Source: an uncultured Bacteroidales bacterium (lineage in GTDB: Bacteria > Bacteroidota > Bacteroidia > Bacteroidales > Paludibacteraceae). From it: a stretch of 64,000 nt of DNA. The position numbers and the translations under genes are program-made. Positions 33,861-43,681 of this stretch are shown piece after piece. Position 1 is the first letter of the stretch. Every line of letters starts with the position of its first letter. The notes under the pieces are model-generated. The model had not been told where the DNA came from. It was given only the letters and a program-made list of their open reading frames with translations, and did no database searches. Location of the stretch: NCBI GenBank assembly GCA_902800525.1, contig CADCEV010000008.1:25057-89056 (forward strand), in the 5' to 3' direction.

Positions 33861-35735
33861 ATGAAACGTAATTTATTATATATTCTTGCGGCGGTGGCAT
33901 TGTTTGGATGCACGAAGCCCCAGAGCGAACGGTTGATCTGCGCGGAAGCGGAGATGAGTGCTTTTCCGTATAGCCAGAATGGTTTGAAAGTGACCCGTCA
34001 CCAGACAGTAACGCCGGTAGAAGGCGTTGAAGGTCTGGAGGTGATCGAGACCTATTTTTTGAACGAGGGCAAGGCCGTTACCGTCAAAGCCTATGAGCTT
34101 TGCCGTACAGAGGTGGTGGCGAAAGACAGCGTTGTATGGTCGTTGCAACCGAGTAGCACCTCCGCCCGTCTGGACTGGGTTCTGCCTGTAACGGAAGGTT
34201 TCAGCAAAGAGAACTACCTCGGCATGAACAATACCGATTACGGAGGCGGCATTCCGGTAGTGGATCTATGGCAGAAGGACGGCGGAATAGCGCTGGGTCT
34301 GTTTGAGCCGGTGCTCCGCATGATCTCCATGCCGGTGGAATGGAAACGGTATGACAACAAAGTGACGATAGCGCTTCGTTATACTTTGCCGGAGCCGGTG
34401 GAATTAGAAAAAGGCGATACGCTGCATTGCTTCAAGGCATTCCGCTATGCGCACAAAGGCGATTATTTCAATGCGCTCCGTACATTCTCGGATTATATGC
34501 AAGCGAATGAGGGCGTGAAGATGAAACCGTCCGAGCCGGAAGCGTTTGAGCCGGTTTGGTGTGCGTGGGGCTACGGCCGTCCGTTCAAGATGGACATGGT
34601 GTTGGGCACGTTGGACAAGGTAGCTGAACTCGGTTTTACCTGGGTCGATATCGATGACGGTTATCAGATCGCAGAGGGCGATTGGAACACCAACAAATAT
34701 TTCCCAGGCGGCGATAAAGACATGCGTCACATTACCGATGAGGTACACAAACGCGGCATGAAAGCCAAATTATGGTGGGCGCCGTTAGCGGCTGATCCGG
34801 ACACGAAGCTGGTGAAAGAGCACCCGGAGATGTTGCTCAAGACCGAAGAATGGGCGCACGAGTATATCACGTGGTGGGACAGCTGGTATCTCTCGCCGGT
34901 GAACCCCGCCGTAGATGCCTATACGACCGACCTGCTGAAAATGTTCCTGCAGAGATGGAACTTCGACGGTCTGAAGATCGACGGTCAACACCTGAACTGC
35001 TGTCTGCCGGATTATAACGAGGCTTCCGGTCTGAGCAGCGCGTGGGATGCACCGGAACAGATGCCGAGTTATTTCGGAAAGATCTATGATCAGGCGCGTG
35101 CGATGAAGCCGGACGCTGTCATTCAAGTATGCCCGTGCGGCTGTGCGGTGAACTATTTCCTTGTTCCGGAGATCAACCAAGCGGTAGCATCGGATCCGAT
35201 GAGTTCTCGTCAGGTGCGTATGAAACGCAAAGCGTACGCGGCGATGGCTCCCGGTCTGGCGTATTACGGAGATCATATTGAGTTGACCGACGGCGGCGAT
35301 GATTTTGCCACACAGATCGGTACCGGTTCGGTTATCGGAACGAAGTTCACGTATCCGGAAGATAATCCCGATTGGAATGAAGGTCCGTTCAAGTTGACGC
35401 CGGAGAAAGAGGCGCTGATCAAGAAATGGATGAAGATCTACAAGGAGAATAACCTTGCCCGCGGCGAGTATCTGAATCTCTATACCTGGGGGTATGATTA
35501 TCCCGAGGCACACGTTATTCGTCAAAACGGGGCGATGTACTATGCGTTCTATATTGACGATGATCCGCTGTTTGACGGTACCATCGAGCTTCGCGGCTTG
35601 GAGAAGGGCAGGACTTATACCGCCGTTGAATACACGGCGGATGAACCGCGCGAGTTCAAAGTAAGCGGAGACAATCCGTTTATTGACGTGCAATTTGCAC
35701 GCAATTACTTGTTGAAATTGACAATGGACAATTAA
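33861..35735 (+). CDS. Clan GH-D glycoside hydrolase lipoprotein, GH36-like
   Basis: This 624-residue protein has a lipobox (LFGC, Cys17), an N-terminal beta-sandwich (about 20-230) and a TIM barrel. WCAWGYG, WVDIDDGYQIAEGDW, KLWWAPLAADP, FDGLKIDG (probable nucleophile Asp, about residue 373) and the SDPMSSRQVR segment (probable acid/base Asp, about residue 444) follow the order known for GH36 alpha-galactosidases. A Greek-key-like C-terminus follows. In this galactosamine-type locus an alpha-galactosidase or alpha-N-acetylgalactosaminidase activity is plausible, but the substrate cannot be read from sequence. The start is ATG at 33861, immediately before the lipoprotein signal; the longer frame runs back into the repeat. 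Confidence 0.82.
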   Translation: MKRNLLYILAAVALFGCTKPQSERLICAEAEMSAFPYSQNGLKVTRHQTVTPVEGVEGLEVIETYFLNEGKAVTVKAYELCRTEVVAKDSVVWSLQPSSTSARLDWVLPVTEGFSKENYLGMNNTDYGGGIPVVDLWQKDGGIALGLFEPVLRMISMPVEWKRYDNKVTIALRYTLPEPVELEKGDTLHCFKAFRYAHKGDYFNALRTFSDYMQANEGVKMKPSEPEAFEPVWCAWGYGRPFKMDMVLGTLDKVAELGFTWVDIDDGYQIAEGDWNTNKYFPGGDKDMRHITDEVHKRGMKAKLWWAPLAADPDTKLVKEHPEMLLKTEEWAHEYITWWDSWYLSPVNPAVDAYTTDLLKMFLQRWNFDGLKIDGQHLNCCLPDYNEASGLSSAWDAPEQMPSYFGKIYDQARAMKPDAVIQVCPCGCAVNYFLVPEINQAVASDPMSSRQVRMKRKAYAAMAPGLAYYGDHIELTDGGDDFATQIGTGSVIGTKFTYPEDNPDWNEGPFKLTPEKEALIKKWMKIYKENNLARGEYLNLYTWGYDYPEAHVIRQNGAMYYAFYIDDDPLFDGTIELRGLEKGRTYTAVEYTADEPREFKVSGDNPFIDVQFARNYLLKLTMDN

Positions 35736-35752
35736 AAAATGATTCATATACC

Positions 35753-38700
35753 ATGAAACGAATCCAAACAATCCTTTTCAGCCTAATGGTAGTCGGTGCA
35801 GCTTTTGCCGATGTCCATGTGCGAGGAACCGTTATTGATGCGGACACCTCTGAGCCAATGATCGGAGTTAGTATTCTGGTAAAGGGTACAACTACCGGTA
35901 CCATCACAGACTTTGACGGAAACTTCGAGATGAATGTTCCCGATAAGGCTACGCTGCAACTGTCGTATATGGGTTATAAGACCATTGAGGTTCGGGCAGT
36001 AGATGATATGAAGATTATCATGGAGTCCGACGCCCAGCAACTGCAAGAGGTAGTTTCTTTGGGTTATTCCGCTGTTAAAAAGGCGGAGTTGAGTTCAGCA
36101 GTAGTGACTGTAGATGCCGAAAAACTGACGGATGTCACGACGCCGGATGTGGGAAACATGCTTCAAGGTAAAGTGGCCGGTGTGCAAGTGACGAATTCAG
36201 GAGGTCAGCCCGGTGATGCGGCTCAGATCCGGATCCGCGGTACAGGTTCTATCACCGCATCTTCAGCACCGGTGTATGTGGTTGATGGTGTGATGGGCGG
36301 TACCTTTAACCCCAATGATGTAGAGACCATCTCCGTCCTGAAAGACGCGGGTTCTACCGGTATTTACGGTGCGGCAGCTGCCGGTGGTGTTATCGTAGTT
36401 ACGACCAAAAGCGGTAAGAAAGGCTCGAAAGTGAGTGTGGACCTGAAAGGAACGGTCGGCGGCAAACAGGCGTTGTTCGGAAACTACCGGATGATGGATT
36501 CGCGGGAGTTGTATAACTACCATAAAACCTTATATTCCACTCCCGAGGCTTTTGCGGAGGAGCGTCCGAAATCATTGCTGCAGCAAGATTGGAACTGGCA
36601 GAACGAGTTCTTCCATACCGGCGTTATTCAGAATTATAACGTAGCCGTGAAAGGCGGTTCGGAGCATGTGGGCTATTATGCATCTTTAGACTACTTCGGA
36701 GAGCAGGGAACACTCGTTGGAACGGGCATGCAGAAAGTAAGCGGTCACGCCTCCATCAAGGCTGATATAGCCAAATGGTTAGATATGAATGTGAAAGTGG
36801 ATTTCACCAAATCGACCGTCAGTTATGCCCCCTCATGGATGATGTTGGATGATGCTTTCAATAAGATGCCTTGGGACTGCCCGTATGTTTTAGATGCCAG
36901 CGGCAAGCCGACATCGGAGTATATCTATATGGATGAAAGCCGCAAGCGTTCTGACAATGGAGGCGACTGGTACAGTTACAACTCCTATTGGAATTCACTC
37001 CATTCGGCTAAATACAACTACTCCAGATCCAATAACTTTGATTTCTCCGGTGTGTTACAACTCAATGTGCATTTCACCGACTGGTTACATTTTACCACCA
37101 CCAATACGTTCAGCAGCGGTTATTCGAAAGGCTCGGAATATACGGACCGCCGCACGTATGACGCAACCTTTAAGAAAGGATATATGCACGAGAGTGTGGG
37201 GTTAAGCAAGACTTTCGGAACAACCAATATTCTGAAAGGAAGCGGGCAGTGGGGTGCCAATAGTTTCAATGCGATGGCGGGCTTCGAGTATGGTTATTGG
37301 AAGTCGGAATATACATCCACCGCGGGAACGGGCATGCCGAACGGTATTGATGCGCTGAATGCGTCGGTGCCATACTCAGTAGGTGGATATAATATTCCGG
37401 GAGCTTCATGGTCGGCATTCGTACAAGCCAGTTATGATTATGGCAAACGCTATTTCATAACAGGTACATACCGTGCTGAGGCCAGTTCGATCTTTGCTCC
37501 CAAACACCGTGTCGGACATTTCCCCTCTGTGGCAGCCAGCTGGTTGATCAGCAACGAGGAATTCATGAAAGAGCAGAGTGTAGTCAGTTTCTTCAAACTT
37601 CGTGCAAGTTACGGTGTGACGGGTAATAATAATATCCCACCGTACCAGTATCTGGCTACCTACCAATTGAATAATCTGTATCAAAATTCGGTATCTGCAA
37701 CTTCCAGTCGTCTGGCCAGTCCTGATTTGCGATGGGAGAGTGCTTATATGGCAGCCGTAGGTATTGACCTGACTTTCATCAAACGCATTGATATGTCAGT
37801 TGATTTGTACCAAACGGATAATACCGATTTGCTGCTCGATGTGCCGGTAGCGCCGTCAACCGGTTTCTTCAAGGTGACACAAAATGCCGGTTCGGTTCGT
37901 AACAGAGGTGTCGAGTTCCGTCTGGATGCCAATATCTTGGAAATGAACAAATGGCGTTGGGATGTGGGCTTCAACATCGGCTTTAACCAAAACCGCGTGA
38001 CCAAAACTCCGGGGCATATACCATTCTTGCAGACATCCATAGACGTGAGCCAGCAGGTAAAGGAGGGTCAGGATATATACTCCTGGTACATGAAAGAGTG
38101 GGCAGGAGTTGATCCGGCAAACGGCAGTCCGCTGTGGTATGTAGTAGATCAGGACGGCAACTACGTGTTAGATGCCGCAGGTAACAAAACCACCACCAGT
38201 GATTACAACGCTACCAATGCACGCGTTGTGGGTACGGCTACTCCGCTTTTCTCGGGAGGTTTGAATACCCAAGTGAGCTGGAACGGCATCTTCGTACATG
38301 TGAACACCAACTTCACATACGGAAACAAAATATACAACAAGACCCGTGAGGTAACCGATGCCGATGGCGCATACATGGATGCCAACCAGTTGTCTTTGAT
38401 CCATTCTAATCAGGGTTGGACGAGATGGCAAAAGCCGGGCGATATAGCAACCCATCCGGTAGCCGTTAGTGCTAACGACTCGCATTCGAACGCCGTATCT
38501 TCACGTTTCTTGGAGGATGGATCGTTCTTCCGTCTAAGAAATATAACGGTCGGTTATGACTTCCCGGCGAAACTGATCGGTAAAGCGCACATGACCAAAT
38601 GCCGTATCTATTTTACGGCCGACAACCTGGCTACGGCTACCAAGTTCTCCGGTATGGATCCTGAGATCAATATGGTCAGCGGAAATAATATCCTCGCCGG

Positions 38701-38764
38701 TCTTTATACCTCAAACTATCCGGTTGGTCGCACCTTCCAGGGTGGAGTGGAAATATCGTTCTAA
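35753..38764 (+). CDS. SusC/RagA-type TonB-dependent outer membrane transporter
   Basis: This 1003-residue outer-membrane protein has a signal peptide (ending near AAFA). A carboxypeptidase-regulatory-like beta domain follows (VRGTVIDADTSEPMIGVSIL..., about 20-95), then the TonB/plug region (LQGKVAGVQVTNSGGQPGDA, IRIRGTGSI, about 100-215) and the barrel, ending GRTFQGGVEISF with an aromatic terminal residue. With SusD it imports oligosaccharides across the outer membrane using TonB energy. The SusD gene follows after 33 bases. Length and architecture are normal. Confidence 0.96.
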   Translation: MKRIQTILFSLMVVGAAFADVHVRGTVIDADTSEPMIGVSILVKGTTTGTITDFDGNFEMNVPDKATLQLSYMGYKTIEVRAVDDMKIIMESDAQQLQEVVSLGYSAVKKAELSSAVVTVDAEKLTDVTTPDVGNMLQGKVAGVQVTNSGGQPGDAAQIRIRGTGSITASSAPVYVVDGVMGGTFNPNDVETISVLKDAGSTGIYGAAAAGGVIVVTTKSGKKGSKVSVDLKGTVGGKQALFGNYRMMDSRELYNYHKTLYSTPEAFAEERPKSLLQQDWNWQNEFFHTGVIQNYNVAVKGGSEHVGYYASLDYFGEQGTLVGTGMQKVSGHASIKADIAKWLDMNVKVDFTKSTVSYAPSWMMLDDAFNKMPWDCPYVLDASGKPTSEYIYMDESRKRSDNGGDWYSYNSYWNSLHSAKYNYSRSNNFDFSGVLQLNVHFTDWLHFTTTNTFSSGYSKGSEYTDRRTYDATFKKGYMHESVGLSKTFGTTNILKGSGQWGANSFNAMAGFEYGYWKSEYTSTAGTGMPNGIDALNASVPYSVGGYNIPGASWSAFVQASYDYGKRYFITGTYRAEASSIFAPKHRVGHFPSVAASWLISNEEFMKEQSVVSFFKLRASYGVTGNNNIPPYQYLATYQLNNLYQNSVSATSSRLASPDLRWESAYMAAVGIDLTFIKRIDMSVDLYQTDNTDLLLDVPVAPSTGFFKVTQNAGSVRNRGVEFRLDANILEMNKWRWDVGFNIGFNQNRVTKTPGHIPFLQTSIDVSQQVKEGQDIYSWYMKEWAGVDPANGSPLWYVVDQDGNYVLDAAGNKTTTSDYNATNARVVGTATPLFSGGLNTQVSWNGIFVHVNTNFTYGNKIYNKTREVTDADGAYMDANQLSLIHSNQGWTRWQKPGDIATHPVAVSANDSHSNAVSSRFLEDGSFFRLRNITVGYDFPAKLIGKAHMTKCRIYFTADNLATATKFSGMDPEINMVSGNNILAGLYTSNYPVGRTFQGGVEISF

Positions 38765-38797
38765 GTGTAATGTATAATGTGTAATGTGTAAAGAATT

Positions 38798-40483
38798 ATG
38801 AAAACGAGCATGAAGAATATAATTATTCGAACCATTGTACTTGGTACTTTGTCACTTTGTACCTTATCTTGCAACATGGATTATTATCCCTCAGATGAAC
38901 AGAGTGCAGATGTAATCATGCAAGAAGCCAGTTCTACCATCATGGATGGATGCTACGCATTGCTGAAAGATGAGATAGAGTATCTGGGATGGCCCAGCGG
39001 GAATACGTATTGCCGTCATTATTTCCAGATGGCGGAGTTTCCGGCAGATAATATCTGTCTGTCCGGAAAGAGTACGGATCCTCTCTTCCAGGCAACAACC
39101 TACACCATGACCGATAACCTGCAGAATGTGGGAACGCTTTGGATGGTGGGGTATAAGATCATTTATATGACCAATACGCTCATCGGATCTTTGGATGAGA
39201 AAAAAGCGGAAGACAAGCAGGTATTAGGCGAAGCCTATTTCATGCGTGCAATGATGCATCTTAATCTAGTGACACTCTACGCAAAACCGTATTCTTTCGG
39301 TCGTGGCGAAAAAGGCATTCCATTGCGCATCACAGCCACAGCTCAGGATGTAAAGCGTAACACCGTGGGTGAGGTGTATGATCAAATAGTGAGCGATCTG
39401 AAGAAGGCTTCCGAATTGATGGGTCCGTCGCGCGGCAATGCCGGCTATCCATGCAAGGATGCAGCATTGGGTTTACTCTCCCGCGTGTATCTATATATGG
39501 AAGATTATGCAAATTGTATCGCTACCGTGAACACAATGCTTAACGGAGCAACCCCGTCAAGCAAACTGGATGATAATTTTGCCAATTATTTCGCAAATGC
39601 GAAGAGTTCCAAGGAGACGCTTTTCTGTATCGCCCATGAGCTGACCGATGACCGGGGACAATCGTCTATCGGATCGATGTACAGCAGCGACGGAGGAGGT
39701 TGGGGAGAGATATATCCGTCATTCCCGCTGCTGAACCTCTATGAGCGTTACCCGATGGATGTCCGTTATACCGCTTTTATTCATCCTCAGTACGAAGACG
39801 AAGTGCCCAGCAGTACCTATAAAGTGTTTATACCCAACGGTAAAGCCGGATCAACGGACAGACGTGATATAGTCAGCTATGAGGTGGAGAATACCGGCGG
39901 AGATTACTCTTTCACCTATAAGGGAGACAAGTATGCGGTTGAGAAACGTCTTATCCAGGGAGAATATACCGAGTATCATGTTAATTTCAAGGGTGAGGAT
40001 TTGGTTGTCCGTATCGAGCCGGAGAATATTAAAAAGCGTAACAGTTATCCCCGCTATTTCATTTCCAAATTCGGCTATCAGGATGGCAACCCCACTTTAT
40101 CCTCTCCTGTATGCTGCCGTTGGGCGGAAGTAATACTGAATGCAGCAGAGGCATATGCCCGTACCGGAGATGATGCGAATGCGCTGGCTTATGTCAATGC
40201 CATCCGGACGCGTGCAGGCATTCCCGATGCGGGATTGTTCTCCACCGGTAACATGCACGGTTATGCCAATACTACGGATATCGTAATGGATGAGCGCAGA
40301 TTGGAATTGGCCTTTGAGGGACATCGTATGTTTGATGTTTACCGCAATAAACAAAACATGGATCGTCGCTACCCGGGATTACAGCCATGGGAGATAGTGG
40401 ATTCATCTGATCCCCGCATTCAATACCCGATTCCGTACGGTGAATGGACCGTCAGTGGAATTGAAAAGAATCCGGGATATTAA
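38798..40483 (+). CDS. RagB/SusD-type surface glycan-binding lipoprotein
   Basis: This 561-residue lipoprotein (lipobox TLSC, Cys25) is the lid partner of SusC. The TPR-like helices (GEAYFMRAMMHLNLVTLYAKPY, GEVYDQIVSDLKKA) and the C-terminal hallmark VMDERRLELAFEGHRMFDVYR are typical. The spacer from susC consists of TGTAATG-type repeats. The start could be ATG 38798 or 38810 (four codons later); both leave a good signal peptide. Glycan specificity cannot be read. Confidence 0.95.
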   Translation: MKTSMKNIIIRTIVLGTLSLCTLSCNMDYYPSDEQSADVIMQEASSTIMDGCYALLKDEIEYLGWPSGNTYCRHYFQMAEFPADNICLSGKSTDPLFQATTYTMTDNLQNVGTLWMVGYKIIYMTNTLIGSLDEKKAEDKQVLGEAYFMRAMMHLNLVTLYAKPYSFGRGEKGIPLRITATAQDVKRNTVGEVYDQIVSDLKKASELMGPSRGNAGYPCKDAALGLLSRVYLYMEDYANCIATVNTMLNGATPSSKLDDNFANYFANAKSSKETLFCIAHELTDDRGQSSIGSMYSSDGGGWGEIYPSFPLLNLYERYPMDVRYTAFIHPQYEDEVPSSTYKVFIPNGKAGSTDRRDIVSYEVENTGGDYSFTYKGDKYAVEKRLIQGEYTEYHVNFKGEDLVVRIEPENIKKRNSYPRYFISKFGYQDGNPTLSSPVCCRWAEVILNAAEAYARTGDDANALAYVNAIRTRAGIPDAGLFSTGNMHGYANTTDIVMDERRLELAFEGHRMFDVYRNKQNMDRRYPGLQPWEIVDSSDPRIQYPIPYGEWTVSGIEKNPGY

Positions 40484-40543
40484 TACAAAAACGAAAACAA
40501 GCAATAAATACCCTTTTTATTAACCCGTTAAAATGTTAAAATT

Positions 40544-41290
40544 ATGAAAACAAATTGGAAAATTGCACTGATGTGCATGGCAATGCTTGCAATGATTGCA
40601 TGTAAATCAAAAAATCCGGTAGATGATCCGTCAGGAGGCGACAATCCGGGTACGGAGTATGTAAGCCCGATTAAAGTCAACGATCAATCTGTAGCTGACT
40701 GGGATGCATTGGATCCGGCTTATGTAGCTGTAAGTACAATTGCGGAAGGTGCTTTGTGGGATGGCGTCAAGATGGTCAAAGTATATGCCGACAAGGTCTA
40801 TATTAACTGGATGATGGTCTATGATCCGGCTAAGTATGCAAAACACAGAGACGTAGATGTAATGCACCTCTTTATGGATATCGACCATAGCGAAGAGACC
40901 GGTGGATATTATGATCTCTTCCAGGATGCAAGTGCAGACTTGATGTTCGAGGGTTCGTTATATGATGAGGCAGGAACGGCTATTCCTTATTCTCCGAATG
41001 TAAGCAAGTGGATCGGTGAAATAAACGGTATCGGCTGGGAAGGTTGCTGGGAGCTTGTTTCCTCCATTAAAGGTCAGAGCCAGTTCGTGGGCGACAGCAT
41101 CATAGAGGCACGTATCATGAGAGACTATATCCCGGGAAAAGAGAAATTTAACAAAGACGGTTTTGGCTTTGGTATTACACTGACCCAGAATTTCCAACCG
41201 GATGCTGTTGGATTCCTGCCGCAAGGTAAATCTCCTGATGGTGAATTGATCGGACGTAAACCGATGCTCTACGTCAAGTTCGCCAAATAA
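40544..41290 (+). CDS. Surface lipoprotein, possible glycan-binding protein of the PUL
   Basis: This 248-residue protein has a lipobox (MIAC, Cys20) followed by a polar DPSGGDNPG linker typical of surface export in Bacteroidetes. The remaining about 200 residues are predicted beta-rich, with WDALDPAYVAVSTIAEG and KVYADKVYINWMMVYDP segments reminiscent of CBM9/DOMON-like sandwiches, plus HLFMDIDHSEETGGY. I do not recognise a named family with confidence. Position directly after susD matches the usual place of SusE/F-like or other surface glycan-binding proteins, so a binding role is likely. Confidence 0.7.
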   Translation: MKTNWKIALMCMAMLAMIACKSKNPVDDPSGGDNPGTEYVSPIKVNDQSVADWDALDPAYVAVSTIAEGALWDGVKMVKVYADKVYINWMMVYDPAKYAKHRDVDVMHLFMDIDHSEETGGYYDLFQDASADLMFEGSLYDEAGTAIPYSPNVSKWIGEINGIGWEGCWELVSSIKGQSQFVGDSIIEARIMRDYIPGKEKFNKDGFGFGITLTQNFQPDAVGFLPQGKSPDGELIGRKPMLYVKFAK

Positions 41291-41334
41291 TTGAGCAGGC
41301 TATAACGTATTATTGATTTTGATTTATCATTCGT

Positions 41335-42738
41335 ATGAAGAACAAATATCTTATATTGGCAGCAGCATTGTTGTTACTCGCTTGTAAAAAAGATGAGCCG
41401 GTGATACCGATACCGGAACCGGATCCGGAAGGCACGGTCTATTTCACGGAAAGCGAAGAACAGATAGCCAACCCTGAACGTGGATTCTATGTCCAGAAAT
41501 ACTACACGACAGAAGATTTGGAAGACACAGTGACGATAGCTACCATCACCAACCAACGCGACTTGTCTCATATTACGCTCTTCCTTCACTCTTATTATCT
41601 GACGGATTATATTGAGAGTGATATCGCCCCCGCGTTTCTGGAGCGTTTGGAGCGAAATATGAACGCACTTCGAGCTGGCGGTGCGAAAGTAATATTGCGT
41701 TTTTCATACAAATCAAATCATAATAAAAACGATAAACCGTGGGATGCTACTCCCCAATGGGCCAATAAGCATATTGACCAGATAGCTCCGTATCTGATGA
41801 AGCACGCAGATGTGATTTATTGCATCCAATGCGGCTTCATCGGATCGTGGGGAGAGTGGTATTACACAGATAATTATCCGTTTAATCCGTACGATGATGA
41901 TGAGTTCAAGCCGTATTTCGAAATAGCAGATCATCTAATGAATGTGACTCCGAAAGACCGTCAGATTTGTTTCCGTCAACCGCAGTTCAAGATGCGTTAT
42001 TTGAAGATGCACAAGATGGAAGTGGCGCCCCTTACCCCGTCAGAAGCTTATCAGCAGACCGTTAAAGCGCGTTGGGCAGGACATAATGACTGTTTCGTTT
42101 CTTCTCCGAGTGATAAGGGAACGTATCATAACGATGAAGAGAGAGCATTCTGGGCCGAGGACACCAAATATACCCTCATGGGAGGAGAGACGTGTGAGGA
42201 ATGTGAATATTCTGTCGGCGAGAATGCCATCAAGGAAATGGAAAAATACCACTGGTCGTACATCTGCAATTCGTATCACCCCGCTATTTTGGGTTCATGG
42301 GTAACAGATGGCTATTATGAGGAGATAAAGCGCCGGATAGGTTACCGTTTCGTACTGGATAAGGCATATTTAACACAGCAGCCGGCGGCAGGAAACACCT
42401 TCGAGGCAAAAATCACGCTGCATAACGCCGGTTTTGCTGCTCCGGCTAACAAACGCGAACTGGAAATGATATTTGTATCGGTGAGTGACCCGGATAAGAA
42501 ATTTGTATATAAACAAACCGAAGATCCTCGTTTCTGGATGGCTGGCGAGAAACGTGTAGTCAATCTCAGCTGCAAGCTGGATGCCGGAATGAAAGGCGAA
42601 TACAAATTATATCTCAACTTGCCCGATCCGTATGCATCGCTTCATGATGATCCGCGATATAGCATCCGTCTGGCGAACAAGGATTGTTGGGATGAAAAGA
42701 CCGGCTATAACTACCTGACCACGGTCACTATAGAGTAA
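41335..42738 (+). CDS. DUF4874/DUF4832 lipoprotein
   Basis: This 467-residue lipoprotein (lipobox LLAC, Cys17) is a paralogue of the protein at 10447: NPERGFYVQKY, LRFSYKSNHNKND, VIYCIQCGFIGSWGEWYY, GGETCE, SYHPAILGSWVTDGYYEEIKRRIGYRF and DPRYSIRLANKDCWDE align with it. The DUF4874 part is barrel-like and the DUF4832 part a beta domain. Function is not established. This copy is lipid-anchored and has no C-terminal tag, whereas the other copy has a plain signal peptide plus the start of the tag. It lies between the surface lipoprotein and the transporter, within the PUL. Confidence 0.88.
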   Translation: MKNKYLILAAALLLLACKKDEPVIPIPEPDPEGTVYFTESEEQIANPERGFYVQKYYTTEDLEDTVTIATITNQRDLSHITLFLHSYYLTDYIESDIAPAFLERLERNMNALRAGGAKVILRFSYKSNHNKNDKPWDATPQWANKHIDQIAPYLMKHADVIYCIQCGFIGSWGEWYYTDNYPFNPYDDDEFKPYFEIADHLMNVTPKDRQICFRQPQFKMRYLKMHKMEVAPLTPSEAYQQTVKARWAGHNDCFVSSPSDKGTYHNDEERAFWAEDTKYTLMGGETCEECEYSVGENAIKEMEKYHWSYICNSYHPAILGSWVTDGYYEEIKRRIGYRFVLDKAYLTQQPAAGNTFEAKITLHNAGFAAPANKRELEMIFVSVSDPDKKFVYKQTEDPRFWMAGEKRVVNLSCKLDAGMKGEYKLYLNLPDPYASLHDDPRYSIRLANKDCWDEKTGYNYLTTVTIE

Positions 42739-42768
42739 AAGACAATGGTTTAAATAACAAACTATTTT

Positions 42769-43653
42769 ATGAAAGACAAACTTTGGTTGCTATTTATCCT
42801 CATCACCGTTGTTACGTGGGGTATATGGGGAGCGTTCTCGGATTTGCAAATGGGTCGTGACGGGATTCCCGAGACCGTAGTGTATATCCTTTGGGCATTA
42901 TCCATGGTGCCGTGTGCTATCGTGGCGCTGATCATCAATAAAGGCAAACTTCAGACCGATTGGAAATCTATTCTGTTAGGCTGTACAGTGGGTTTGTTGG
43001 GTGCAGGTGGTCAGTTGGTGCTCTTCAAAGCACTGGCTATCGGTCCGGCATATATCATCTTCCCCTTTATCTCCATGTCTCCGGTGATAGTGATCACGCT
43101 GGCGGCTGTCTTCCTCAAGGAGAAAGCCACGCGATGGCAGATAGCCGGTATCGTAGTGGCTTTAGCGGCTATTTTGCTGCTCTCTATCCAAACCGGCGGA
43201 GATGAAGGTCCCGTAAGCGGCTGGTTATGGATCGTATTGGCTGTTTTAGTGCTCTGCGCATGGGGTATTCAGGGATTCTTCATGAAGTTTGCCAATAACT
43301 CCATGGATGCGGAATCCATCTTTGTATGGATGGCTATTTCGGGCTTGGTTCTCATTCCTGTAGCATGGTTCATGCAGAGTGAGCCGATGAATGCGCCGGA
43401 GTTCTTTGCCGGAGCGGACGTAACTGCGAAGAGCCTCAAGTGTTTCGGCATTCAGAGCCTCAACTCGATCGGTGCTTTGACGCTCGTTTATGCGTATCGT
43501 TATGGCAAGGCGGTGATTGTTTCGCCGATGGAAGGTCTCTCGCCGATGGTGACCGTACTGCTTTCGCTTATCATCCTCAGCGTAATCCCGACCCCGCTGC
43601 AAATAGGCGGTATCTGCTGCGCGGCATTTGCCATGTATGCTTTATCCAAATAA
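42769..43653 (+). CDS. EamA/DMT-family inner membrane transporter
   Basis: This 294-residue protein has about ten transmembrane helices in two EamA repeats (WGIWGAFSDLQMG... and CAWGIQGFFMKFAN...). The second half ends VTVLLSLIILSVIPTPLQIGG. Such proteins move small molecules, including sugars in related groups, but the substrate is unknown. In the PUL it may be the inner-membrane importer for the released sugar. It begins 30 bases after the DUF4832 stop. Confidence 0.87.
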   Translation: MKDKLWLLFILITVVTWGIWGAFSDLQMGRDGIPETVVYILWALSMVPCAIVALIINKGKLQTDWKSILLGCTVGLLGAGGQLVLFKALAIGPAYIIFPFISMSPVIVITLAAVFLKEKATRWQIAGIVVALAAILLLSIQTGGDEGPVSGWLWIVLAVLVLCAWGIQGFFMKFANNSMDAESIFVWMAISGLVLIPVAWFMQSEPMNAPEFFAGADVTAKSLKCFGIQSLNSIGALTLVYAYRYGKAVIVSPMEGLSPMVTVLLSLIILSVIPTPLQIGGICCAAFAMYALSK

Positions 43654-43681
43654 TAGTATTAACCCATTAAATTTAATCAGT

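Noticed and set aside
34785-35771. 328-residue minus-strand frame opposite the glycosidase
   Set aside because: Antisense shadow; the plus strand has all conserved clan GH-D motifs.
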